Assembly (NCBI GenBank): GCA_026389895.1
Contig: JAPLGZ010000237.1
Span: 1 to 32,074 of the forward strand
Direction of reading: 5' to 3'
From: Chloroflexota bacterium
Lineage (GTDB): Bacteria; Chloroflexota; Anaerolineae; Caldilineales; Caldilineaceae
DNA: 32,074 nucleotides
Below, one piece after another: positions 8,204 through 14,718 of this stretch. A program made the translations under genes and the position numbers. Positions within the stretch are counted from its first letter, which is position 1. The number at the start of each line of letters is the position of its first letter. The notes under the pieces were generated by a model. It was not told the DNA's origin. It made no database searches and saw only the letters and a list, made by a program, of their open reading frames with translations.

Positions 8204-8525
8204 CAGCGTCTGGTCTCCTCAGGGAGAAGCACTCCCTTTACTGGGGAACTGCGTGGGGCTCGGCGCAATCACTCATCAAGGGTCAGCTTGTGAGCTGGCC
8301 ACTGATGAGTTAATCATTTATCATCAATATTTTCTGTATTATAACCCGTTTTTCGTCTGCTGGCGAGTGCATAACGGCAGCGCGGAGCCCCTCATCTTCC
8401 AGCTAAAGTAGCAGAAGGACCAGGAGATAATCATTCATCTCCTGGTCCTTCTGCTACTTAATAAATTGGGCGGACGCAAGCTGTCCGCTGTCGAACTGAA
8501 AACTCTCCCTAATTTGCAACTGATA
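8204..8525. other. Leader of the TPR lipoprotein gene and terminator of the dioxygenase gene
   Basis: No gene. On the minus strand upstream of 8203 two hairpins can form. One is ACTCATCA...TGATGAGT enclosing GCCAGCT/AGCTGAC (8271-8310). The other is GGGAG/CTCCC just before the Shine-Dalgarno (8221-8236). They resemble a structured 5' leader but match no riboswitch class that I recognise. The rest is the terminator at 8406-8459. Confidence 0.45.
8406..8459 (-). terminator. 23-bp perfect hairpin after the PhyH-type gene
   Basis: A 23-bp uninterrupted stem (8406-8428 with 8437-8459) closes an 8-nt loop AATCATTC. It lies about 65 bp past the stop of the minus-strand gene at 8526. The stem shares AGCAGAAGG with the terminator at 4404-4443. 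Confidence 0.6.
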
Positions 8526-9371
8526 TTATCGCAAATACTGGCCGGGTTTGCGTGTCCGTTCATAGGGCGCATCGGGATCAGCTTGGATTGCGGGCGGCAC
8601 CTCACCCGTCCACCAACTTGGCACACTGGGGAAGGGGAAGACTCGCCACCACGCCAGAATCAAGGGGCGCGGCTGATCCGAATTGTTTGGCCAGGCCGCG
8701 TGCAAAACTCGGCCATCGGCAATCACCAAATCGCCGGCCTTGACGGGAATGTCAATTTCGTCGGGATGCACCATAAACGCCTCGTGCGTTTCATCGGCCG
8801 CTTGAATTTCGGGGCCGTGCGCATCGGGCAACATGCCATGCAGATCGATCCGTTTGCGGTGGGTGCCTGGGATGACGCGTAAACAGCCGTTTTGGCGAGT
8901 GGTGTCTACGAGATAATAGGAAAGAAAGAGGGTGCTTGGCCAGGGCAGGCTAGATTTGGGGTGGTTCCAATCCATGCTATCCTGGTGCCAATACAACGCC
9001 GGGCCATGCGGTGGTTTGCTCAGCACGATCAGGCTGCCCGTGTCGGTTAAGCCTTCCAGCCCAAGCTCGGCGCAGGCCGCGAGGGCTTCTGGCAGGTCGA
9101 GGATTTCATCGACCAGGGGCGCATGGTAGCGGCTGGGATCTTGGTGTTGCGCCCAGGTGCGTTCAGCCTGGATATGGAAGTCGCTGCCCTGGTAGCGATG
9201 CTTTGGATCCGTGGCGTGCGTATTCAGAAAATCATAGGTAAAGCTGCGCACCCGTTCTAATAGTTCGCCCTGTAAAATGCCCGGCACAACACAGAAGCCA
9301 TCGTCCATTAACTGATTACGCTTCTGAATCGCCGCTTCGGGGGTTAAGATTGCACTTTGTATTTTGTTCAT
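8526..9371 (-). CDS. Phytanoyl-CoA dioxygenase (PhyH) family Fe(II)/2-oxoglutarate oxygenase
   Basis: 281 aa, typical of the family. The 2-His-1-Asp metal triad is visible: His129 and Asp131 in LYWHQDSMDW, and the distal His224 in DGRVLHAAW. Arg235 (QPRPLILAWW) is placed to bind the 2-oxoglutarate carboxylate. Other family marks are SYYLVDTTRQNGCLRVIPGTH and GDLVIADGRVLH. Members hydroxylate small molecules such as fatty acyl-CoAs, ectoine and secondary metabolites; the substrate cannot be deduced. ATG at 9371 with GGAG 7 nt upstream. No enzyme partner lies beside it. Upstream are a broken reading frame and the insertion element. Confidence 0.93.
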   Translation of the reverse strand: MNKIQSAILTPEAAIQKRNQLMDDGFCVVPGILQGELLERVRSFTYDFLNTHATDPKHRYQGSDFHIQAERTWAQHQDPSRYHAPLVDEILDLPEALAACAELGLEGLTDTGSLIVLSKPPHGPALYWHQDSMDWNHPKSSLPWPSTLFLSYYLVDTTRQNGCLRVIPGTHRKRIDLHGMLPDAHGPEIQAADETHEAFMVHPDEIDIPVKAGDLVIADGRVLHAAWPNNSDQPRPLILAWWRVFPFPSVPSWWTGEVPPAIQADPDAPYERTRKPGQYLR

Positions 9372-9479
9372 TGTTCAACTCCAGTTAGAAAGTAAAAGAC
9401 TTCATTGGAAATCAGCCGATAGCCGGGGAAATAGGTCGGGTTCCCTTGTCTCCCGAATTCCTTTAATCCAGGTCTACAG

Positions 9480-9590
9480 CCTATTCAATCGTAAACGCGC
9501 CTTCAGCAAAACTCTGCAAAGCAACTTTAGGTCTTCCATCCTGGCCATAACCACAGCCACAGCCGCTGGTTGACAGCTGGTGAGCTACCC
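9480..9590 (-). pseudogene. Possible 3' fragment of a gene interrupted by the IS element
   Basis: On the minus strand between the right end of the IS and the PhyH-type gene, one frame reads about 37 codons (from a TAG inside the IS-end hairpin) and ends at a TAG around 9480. The end of this peptide reads SGCGCGYGQDGRPKVALQSF and then AEGAFTIE. It has no start codon or ribosome binding site and abuts the IS right-end hairpin, so it could be the C-terminus of a gene cut by the insertion. Length and composition alone do not prove coding. Confidence 0.25.
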
Positions 9591-9608
9591 AAGCCTAAAG
9601 GCGTTGGG
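9588..9608 (-). repeat. Right-end hairpin of the IS element
   Basis: Stem CCCAA/TTGGG and GCC/GGC with a single bulged base and loop TTTA. It lies about 30 bp after the tail of the tnpB reading frame, where IS605-family right-end hairpins and the 3' part of the guide RNA are located. Confidence 0.5.
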
Positions 9609-9708
9609 CTTCGGGGGCTGAGGGCTTTAGTAGCTGACTCATATCTCCACCCGCGTAACTTTCCGCGACTCCCGCGGTAGTTTGGCTTCGACGTGCGGTT
9701 CGGCAAGC

Positions 9709-10710
9709 TCACCGCCGGAGGTTCTTATGTTTATGGCCACAATCGGAACAAAGCTGAGACGAAGGAAAGAAACGATCAACGCGCCAGACTTGACCACCAG
9801 ACCAACGAGCCTTGTACGCGCAAAACAACACGAATTGATGCCAGGTCGCATCAGCAATGGCCTTGGCCAAGCGATGATTCTTGACCATGCCAGCGATATT
9901 CAACGATTCAAACGAGATAGAACCGTACTTGCTGACCAGTTCGCTACTCAATTTGTGCTGAAAATCGCGGCGTTGATTGGCAATGTGTTCGTGCAACTTG
10001 GCAACGGACAAACGGGCTTTCTGCCGTCCCTTGCTGCACTTGACCTTACGACTCAAGCGGCGTTGTCTGATCTGCAACCGTCGTTCGCTACGGCACAAAT
10101 GCTGGGGCTTTGCCCGTTTGTCCTCGTTGCTCAAGGTGACAAACGTGGTCAAACCCAAGTCAATGCCGATAGCTTCTGCTTTAGGCGTTGGGTCTTCAGT
10201 TTCAATCTCAACTTGAATGCTAACGAAGTAGCGCCCGCTCTTGGTTTTCGAGACGGTACAATTCTTCATCGCGCCTTCAATGGCGCGATGAAAAACACAT
10301 TTGACCCAACCGACTTTAGGCAGATACACCCGCTTGTCTTTAACTTTGAAGCGTTGCGGATAGCGAATCGACTGTTTGTCGTGCTTGCTATGGAAGTGAG
10401 GATAGTCGGCACGACCTTCAAAAAAGTTCTTATAGGCGCGGTCCAGGTCTTTCAGGGCTTGTTGCAAAGTCTGACTATCCGCCTCTTTCAGCCAAGGATA
10501 GTCAACCTTGAGAATGTCGGCCAGGTCCATTGCACAATCGTTGTAGTTCAAGCCGCTGCCAGTGTCCAGATAGTAGCCCTCACGAACCGCTCGATAGTGG
10601 TTATAGACAAAGCGCACCGCGCCAAATTGCTTGGCCCAGAGGGCGCCCCGTTCGGCTTGTTGGCTATGGTTCGGGTAGATTCTGAACTTAAAGGCTTTCT
10701 GGACGATCAT
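9709..10710 (-). pseudogene. TnpB-like RuvC nuclease/transposase accessory gene, C-terminally broken
   Basis: The ATG at 10710 gives the family start MIVQKAFKFRIYPN. Visible parts are the N-terminal HTH_OrfB region, RuvC-I GIDLGLTTFVTLS with its Asp, RuvC-II ISFESLNIAGM with its Glu, and the first zinc-ribbon knuckle FFPSSQLCSDCG. The frame then stops after HKNLRR. The second CxxC and the RuvC-III DRDxNAAxN segment with the third catalytic acid are absent. In the next frame the DNA continues as AINIRTSGGELAEP and ends VTRVEI, which looks like the natural TnpB tail. The junction sequence ATAAACATAAGAACC encodes both HKHKN and INIRT. This suggests a deletion of roughly 80-100 bp at a microhomology. 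Cleavage activity should be lost. A 346-codon open frame on the opposite strand is an antisense shadow. Confidence 0.85.
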
Positions 10711-10846
10711 TTTGTTCGCTGAGAACCCGTTCGTATTCAACTACAACAATTCGGTGCATTATTGAAACAATGCTTTCCCCGGTTAAAGCGTGAAGCATCC
10801 GCAACAGCTTTAACGTTTTAGTCCAAATGCGAGTGTTGGTGTATGG

Positions 10847-10886
10847 ATCGTTACTCATGTTGTAAAATTACAACATGAGTAACGAT
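10847..10886. repeat. Perfect 19-bp inverted repeat around TTGTAA-AA-TTACAA
   Basis: ATCGTTACTCATGTTGTAA (10847-10865), two central A residues, and its exact reverse complement (10868-10886). A short T-run (TTTG) follows on the plus strand. It could be an operator-like dyad, a terminator or an old element end. No adjacent gene explains it. Confidence 0.7.
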
Positions 10887-11465
10887 TTGTCCAATCCGAA
10901 GTGACGCAAATCATAGAGTATTCATTCGACAAAGTTGATCGAGCTAAAGCTCCGGTTTGCTACTGCAAACCGCACAACCTTAGCCCTTTATATCCCAAAG
11001 CTGAAGCAGTGGGTTTTACGCGGCATTCCTATAAAAGCTTACAAATTATAGTCTCCTATGCCAGTAGGCGCAATTTTTACAGCTAGCCTAGGTGCGTCTA
11101 CAATTTTGGCATATAAGCAAGGTACAAACCTTAACGTTGTTTAAAAGCCGTGATTCATTCCAGGCCTGGCAGGAGAAACGTGGTGATTAAAAATTTATTG
11201 CGGCCATTGGCGGGTGTTCCGCAGCAGCGGTTGGATGCTTCGTTACGCGCGGATTGGCTTAAATACCGTTAACATATTAAGGATACCCATCAACCTGTTT
11301 CGCGCCCTTTGGGATACAGGGTTTGTGGGGCAGCCGGGCGAAACGACAAAAGAGCAAAGAGCCGTAGATCCAGCACAAATGCGCTAAAATCAACTTCTCA
11401 ATATTCAGTGAACAAATCGCAAGCAAATCAGCCAAAATACGGATTCTTGATTTTCTTTTTTCTGC

Positions 11466-11503
11466 TATACTAAGATGGCCAAAGAATGGATGGCCAAAGA
11501 ATA
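11466..11503 (+). promoter_or_regulatory. Putative promoter with 15-bp tandem repeat upstream of the signalling operon
   Basis: TATACT (11466-11471) has a weak TTCTTG -35 at 16-bp spacing. It is followed directly by GATGGCCAAAGAATG repeated in tandem (11474-11488 and 11489-11503, differing in the last base). OmpR-family regulators bind direct repeats, so the tandem copy could be an operator of the response regulator encoded 200 bp downstream. That role is inference. Confidence 0.4.
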
Positions 11504-11584
11504 GACTAGCGCCAGCTATTCATTTTGCCCAATCGCTACTTTTCCCAATCCTAGAGCTACCGATCACGGTAACTCAGCGAGGAT

Positions 11585-11700
11585 CAAGGTTGCAAATTCT
11601 CGCAACCAGCTTGATCTAGGAAGCTTGAGGGCTCACAGTCTAGAAACCCCTGGCAGCGACGCCCACCCCAGGTTGATAGAGGGTTAGGCGTAACAGACGA
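11585..11700 (+). promoter_or_regulatory. Structured 5' leader of the response-regulator operon
   Basis: Hairpin GATCAAG-GTTGC / GCAAC-CTTGATC (11582-11617) with an 8-nt loop and a 3-nt bulge is followed by a second stem CCTGG / CCAGG (11650-11673). I cannot assign it to a known riboswitch or small RNA class. The response-regulator ATG lies at 11707. Confidence 0.35.
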
Positions 11701-11706
11701 GGTAAT

Positions 11707-12480
11707 ATGATAAATGCAGGAGCAATCGGTGACGCGGCAAACCCCAAACGTCTCTTGATCGCTGAAGATGATGAAGAAATTCGCCACTTGCTGACATTTA
11801 AGTTAACGCGTGTTGGCTTTGATGTGCTCACGGCGCCATCGGGCCAACATGCGCTTGATCTAATTGCCGAACACGGTTTGCCACACTTGGCCATTGTGGA
11901 TATCAATATGCCGATCATGGGCGGGTTGGAATTTTGCGAACGTGTCAAGCAATTCTCCGACTTACCGATTATCGTATTGACGGCCATTGATGAGCCCAGC
12001 GTGGTGATTGATGCAATCGAAAGATTTGCGGAAGATTATGTCGTCAAACCGTTTAATCTCGGTGAATTGGTTGCACGGATTCAGCGCGTCCTCAGGCGAG
12101 TTGGTGACTACGACTATGCGCAAAAACCTGTTATTCAAATTAACCAACGGTTGGCGGTTGATCTTGGTCATCATTTGGCAATTGTTGATGGCAAGACAAT
12201 CCTCCTAACCCCAACCGAAACCAAATTGTTGCATATTTTTTTGCTTAATGGCGATCGACCACTTTCATGTGAATTTCTGTTGGGCCGGGTCTGGCCACAT
12301 GAAGAAGTATACGAAGAGACCTTGAGGGTGCATATTTCTCGATTGCGCCAAAAAATTGGGGATCAACCTTTGGCAAATCGCACCATTCTAACCGAGCGCG
12401 GCCAGGGCTATCGGCTAAACATCGAATCACATCAGGCACCTAGCATAAAATCTAGCAGTAAACCGCGGCCAAGGATGTAG
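11707..12480 (+). CDS. OmpR/PhoB-family response regulator
   Basis: 257 aa. The receiver domain (about residues 14-128) has the acidic pair Asp21/Asp22 (IAEDDEEI), phosphoacceptor Asp65 (AIVDINMPIMGG), the conserved Thr92 and Lys114 (DYVVKPFN). The C-terminal winged helix (about 150-240) shows LTPTETKLLHIFL, LLGRVWPHEEVYEETLRVHISRLRQKIG and TERGQGYRL, which are diagnostic of Trans_reg_C DNA-binding domains. ATG at 11707 with GAGG about 6 nt upstream. It is the first gene of a five-gene plus-strand operon that ends with a histidine kinase, the likely cognate partner. The Leu/Phe-Ala-Glu stretch replacing the usual GADDYV is a minor deviation. The target promoters are unknown; autoregulation through the repeat at 11474 is possible. 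Confidence 0.95.
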   Translation: MINAGAIGDAANPKRLLIAEDDEEIRHLLTFKLTRVGFDVLTAPSGQHALDLIAEHGLPHLAIVDINMPIMGGLEFCERVKQFSDLPIIVLTAIDEPSVVIDAIERFAEDYVVKPFNLGELVARIQRVLRRVGDYDYAQKPVIQINQRLAVDLGHHLAIVDGKTILLTPTETKLLHIFLLNGDRPLSCEFLLGRVWPHEEVYEETLRVHISRLRQKIGDQPLANRTILTERGQGYRLNIESHQAPSIKSSSKPRPRM

Positions 12481-12555
12481 CCAATAACAGATTGACTCCA
12501 ACCATTGGCGCCATGAAGCGAACAACATTAAAACCCACATCAAAGGCCGGTAAGT

Positions 12556-13026
12556 ATGAGTGAAGCTCTCCCGCCGTTGTCTACGCCGGAATTAGGGCCG
12601 AGCGTAACTGAATCGGCGGAAAAAATTGCACGGATCCGCGAAATCCTTTTTGGTGCCCAAATGCGCGCTTACACGCAAAAGCTTGATAGCACAACCCAGG
12701 AAGTACTGCGTCTTCAACAGGAAGTTAAGCGCCTCGACACCCAATTAGCCGAACAAGACAAAACTTTGCACCACCAACTGAGCGTAGAAAATGACCGTCT
12801 GCGCGATCAGTTGCAAGCTCAGGATAAACAACAGACCGAGCTGTTGGCGGAAGCCGAAGAGCGCCAACGCCAACAGCTCCAAGCGTTGGCGCTGCAGCAC
12901 ACGCAACAGATTCAACAGCTGCTCGAACAAATTCAGCTGAATAAACGCACGATACGCGACCAAGTGTTCCAACTCCTAAGCCGGCTAAATCTTATCAAAG
13001 CTGGCCGTAATATGGCAGACGAATGA
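12556..13026 (+). CDS. Coiled-coil protein of unknown function
   Basis: 156 aa with an almost continuous heptad pattern from about residue 20 to 140 (EVLRLQQEVKRLDTQLAEQD, RLRDQLQAQDKQQTELLAEA, QQLQALALQHTQQIQQLLEQ). It is Gln- and Glu-rich, with no membrane segment or signal peptide. The first 18 residues are Pro-rich and probably disordered; the region around residue 25 (AEKIARIREILFGAQMRAY) resembles the start of the next protein's N-terminal helical region. It lies 75 bp after the response regulator and 79 bp before the membrane protein. A scaffold or linker between the membrane protein and the GTPase would fit, but this is inference only. I do not recognise a family. Confidence 0.8.
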   Translation: MSEALPPLSTPELGPSVTESAEKIARIREILFGAQMRAYTQKLDSTTQEVLRLQQEVKRLDTQLAEQDKTLHHQLSVENDRLRDQLQAQDKQQTELLAEAEERQRQQLQALALQHTQQIQQLLEQIQLNKRTIRDQVFQLLSRLNLIKAGRNMADE

Positions 13027-13105
13027 CTATTGTTCTTCAAAAGAAATTTAAATCAAACGCACCGGCTCTACTCACAAAGATGGCCGATTTGCTTGAATAG
13101 CGACA

Positions 13106-14206
13106 ATGACAATCCAGAACTCGCAAGACAGCCAATTAATCGATGAGATCGAGGCCGAACTATCCCAGAATGGGGCACCACCCACTGACGATGCGGCCTT
13201 TGAAATGCTCCGTATGCTTTTATGGGATGAATATCAGGGTCAAATTGATCAATTACAGAGCGACCTGAATCGGCTACGCACGACCTTTGATGTCACAGAT
13301 CAAGAGTTCAAAAATGATGCTTTGCTCACCCAGAGAATCTCGCCGATCATTGCGCCAGCGATTATGACAAGCATTCACGAATCGCGCGCCATGATGATCG
13401 AAGCACTCTACCCGATCGTAGGTCAGATGGTCGTGCGTGCGGTGACAGAGTCCATGCGCGATCTATCGCGACGCATTGACCATCAGATGCGCAGCGCCTT
13501 GAGCATCGGTTCGTTTCGAACGCGCTTTCAGGCCCGGCTGCGCGGTGTGAACGGCGAGGCACTTTTATTGCGGCAGGCCCTCCCTTTTCACGTTGAAGAA
13601 GTTTTTCTGATCCATGGGGCCTCTGGTCTGCTCTTACATCATCTCTCGCACGATCCAGAGGTTCATCTAGATTCCGATTTAATTAGCGGCATGCTGACGG
13701 CGATCCATGACTTTGCACAAAATGTGCTGGGGCACGCCGCAGAAGATCAGCTCAATCAAATCCAATATGGCGGCAAAGTCATCCTCCTCGAAGCCGCGCA
13801 ACAGGTATATATTGCGGTTGTGATCGAAGGCGTCGAACCTTCCGGTTATCGCGCCCAAATGCGCGAACATGTGCTTGAGATCAATCTCGCCTATCATAAT
13901 CAATTACGTGATTATGATGGTGATGCCTCTCAATTTCTGCCCCTAGCCACCCAATTAGCCCTATTAATGATGGCCGAGGATGAAAAAGCCAAGCAAAAAA
14001 CAATTAAACGAAAAAAGCGTCTTTCCGCAACAACCAACCAAGCAACCAGTTTATTGCCTACGCCGCAACGCAAGTCGTGGTCGTCAACGATTATATTCAT
14101 TGTGGGCATCTTGGTCATGCTCGCATTTTTAGGCAGTTTGCTCCTTTGGCAAATACGTAGCGCGCCGACATCCATCTTCAGCTTTTCTGTAAGGAGCATA
14201 ATTTGA
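13106..14206 (+). CDS. Membrane-anchored protein with longin/roadblock-like domain, partner of the GTPase
   Basis: 366 aa. The N-terminal helical region (1-150) contains SPIIAPAIMTSI and ALYPIVGQMVVRAV. A compact alpha/beta domain (about 161-270) follows: strand VEEVFLIHGASGLLLHHL, helix DSDLISGMLTAIHDFAQ, strand GGKVILLEAAQQVYIAVVIEG, then a long helix. This order is like the roadblock/longin folds that partner Ras-like GTPases. After a basic linker (KRKKR) there is one C-terminal membrane segment (about 328-349). From memory, cyanobacterial and Chloroflexota proteins with the same N-terminal half often continue into an OmpA/MotB domain; here the protein stops after the TM. Its TGA overlaps the GTPase start codon (TTGA), so translation of the two is probably coupled. 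Family recognition is partial; the GTPase-regulator role is inferred from fold and position. Confidence 0.88.
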   Translation: MTIQNSQDSQLIDEIEAELSQNGAPPTDDAAFEMLRMLLWDEYQGQIDQLQSDLNRLRTTFDVTDQEFKNDALLTQRISPIIAPAIMTSIHESRAMMIEALYPIVGQMVVRAVTESMRDLSRRIDHQMRSALSIGSFRTRFQARLRGVNGEALLLRQALPFHVEEVFLIHGASGLLLHHLSHDPEVHLDSDLISGMLTAIHDFAQNVLGHAAEDQLNQIQYGGKVILLEAAQQVYIAVVIEGVEPSGYRAQMREHVLEINLAYHNQLRDYDGDASQFLPLATQLALLMMAEDEKAKQKTIKRKKRLSATTNQATSLLPTPQRKSWSSTIIFIVGILVMLAFLGSLLLWQIRSAPTSIFSFSVRSII

Positions 14207-14718
14207 CGACGATCAGTAAGAAAGTTTGCCTACTCGGTGACTTTGCCGTCGGCAAAACTAGTTTAATCCGCCGCTTTGTCTACAATCGGTTTGAAGATCA
14301 ATACCTAAGCACAATTGGGGTAAAGGTCAGCCGCAAAACCGTGTTCGTCCCCCGCTCAGAGGAAATGGTTGAACTGATCATTATGCTTTGGGATTTGGCT
14401 GGCGGTCAGGAATTTGATAATGTACGCACCAGTTATCTGCGCGGTGTCTCTGGCGGTGTCTTGGTCTGCGATCTCTGTCGCGCCAGCACATTGGACAGTT
14501 TGCCAAAGTACACGAATGAATTGGCCCATATCAATGCTAAGTTACCCCTAGTGATTGCGGCCAATAAAGCCGATTTGCTAGACCAGCATCAAGTGGGGAT
14601 TGACCAGGTGGAAAAAGTGGCGAGTATGCTCAATGCGCCTTATTACCTGACCAGTGCGAAACAGGGTGAAGGCGTCGAAACGCTCTTTCGGCAACTGGGT
14701 AAATTGCTCATTGGATAA
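14203..14718 (+). CDS. Ras-superfamily small GTPase (Rab/MglA/Rup-like)
   Basis: 171 aa, the length of a minimal Ras domain. G1 is GDFAVGKTS (12-20), G2 is the Thr37 of STIGVK, G3 is WDLAGGQE (63-70), G4 is NKAD (121-124) and G5 is TSAK (150-153). There is no lipidation Cys at the C-terminus. The start is TTG at 14203, with a strong AAGGAG 6 nt upstream and the stop of the previous gene inside it. Prokaryotic Ras-like GTPases (MglA, Rup groups) cycle with roadblock-type partners to control polarity, motility or signalling; the membrane protein just upstream is the obvious partner. Oddity: the G3 motif carries one extra Gly between DxxG and the catalytic Gln, so its hydrolysis geometry may differ. 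It overlaps the histidine kinase start by 8 bp. Confidence 0.95.
   Translation: MTTISKKVCLLGDFAVGKTSLIRRFVYNRFEDQYLSTIGVKVSRKTVFVPRSEEMVELIIMLWDLAGGQEFDNVRTSYLRGVSGGVLVCDLCRASTLDSLPKYTNELAHINAKLPLVIAANKADLLDQHQVGIDQVEKVASMLNAPYYLTSAKQGEGVETLFRQLGKLLIG

Larger units (their letters stand above)
9580..10830 (-). mobile_element. IS200/IS605-type element, tnpB only (IS1341-like), degenerate
   Basis: It contains a tnpB-type gene and no tnpA. A subterminal hairpin at the 3' side (9588-9608: CCCAA.GCC TTTA GGC TTGGG on the minus strand) and a hairpin upstream of tnpB (10782-10814: GTTAAAGC / GCTTTAAC) fit the imperfect palindromes of IS605 ends. Exact ends cannot be fixed because this group makes no target duplication or terminal inverted repeat. 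An omega-like guide RNA would be expected to overlap the 3' end of tnpB and the right end. Confidence 0.65.
10711..11706. other. Gene-poor region between the IS element and the signalling operon
   Basis: About 1 kb with no convincing gene. It holds the IS upstream hairpin (10782-10814), a perfect palindrome (10847-10886), a second hairpin CGGTTTGC TACT GCAAACCG (10953-10972), tiny frames at 11092-11280 of doubtful value, a promoter-like TATACT (11466-11471) followed by a 15-bp tandem repeat, and a structured leader ahead of the response regulator. The region may be debris from past insertions. Confidence 0.5.

Noticed and set aside
9682-10722. Long open frame (346 codons) on the plus strand
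   Set aside because: It is the exact antisense of the tnpB gene, whose protein motifs are clear on the minus strand; the plus-strand protein shows no recognisable motif.
10711-11000. A tnpA (Y1 transposase) gene for the IS element
   Set aside because: No frame on either strand shows the HUH or Tyr motifs; the element appears to be tnpB-only.
11092-11280. Two short frames (about 33 and 27 codons) with an AGGAG between them
   Set aside because: Too short, no recognisable motif, and they lie in a region of probable insertion debris.
11500-11700. 6S RNA or other known small RNA before the response regulator
   Set aside because: Some similarity to the 3' half of 6S RNA was seen by eye, but no complementary 5' arm exists to form the closing stem at the proper length.
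14654-14710. Upstream GTG start for the histidine kinase
   Set aside because: It would overlap the GTPase by 65 bp, has no Shine-Dalgarno, and the added residues look like a frame-shadow of the GTPase.
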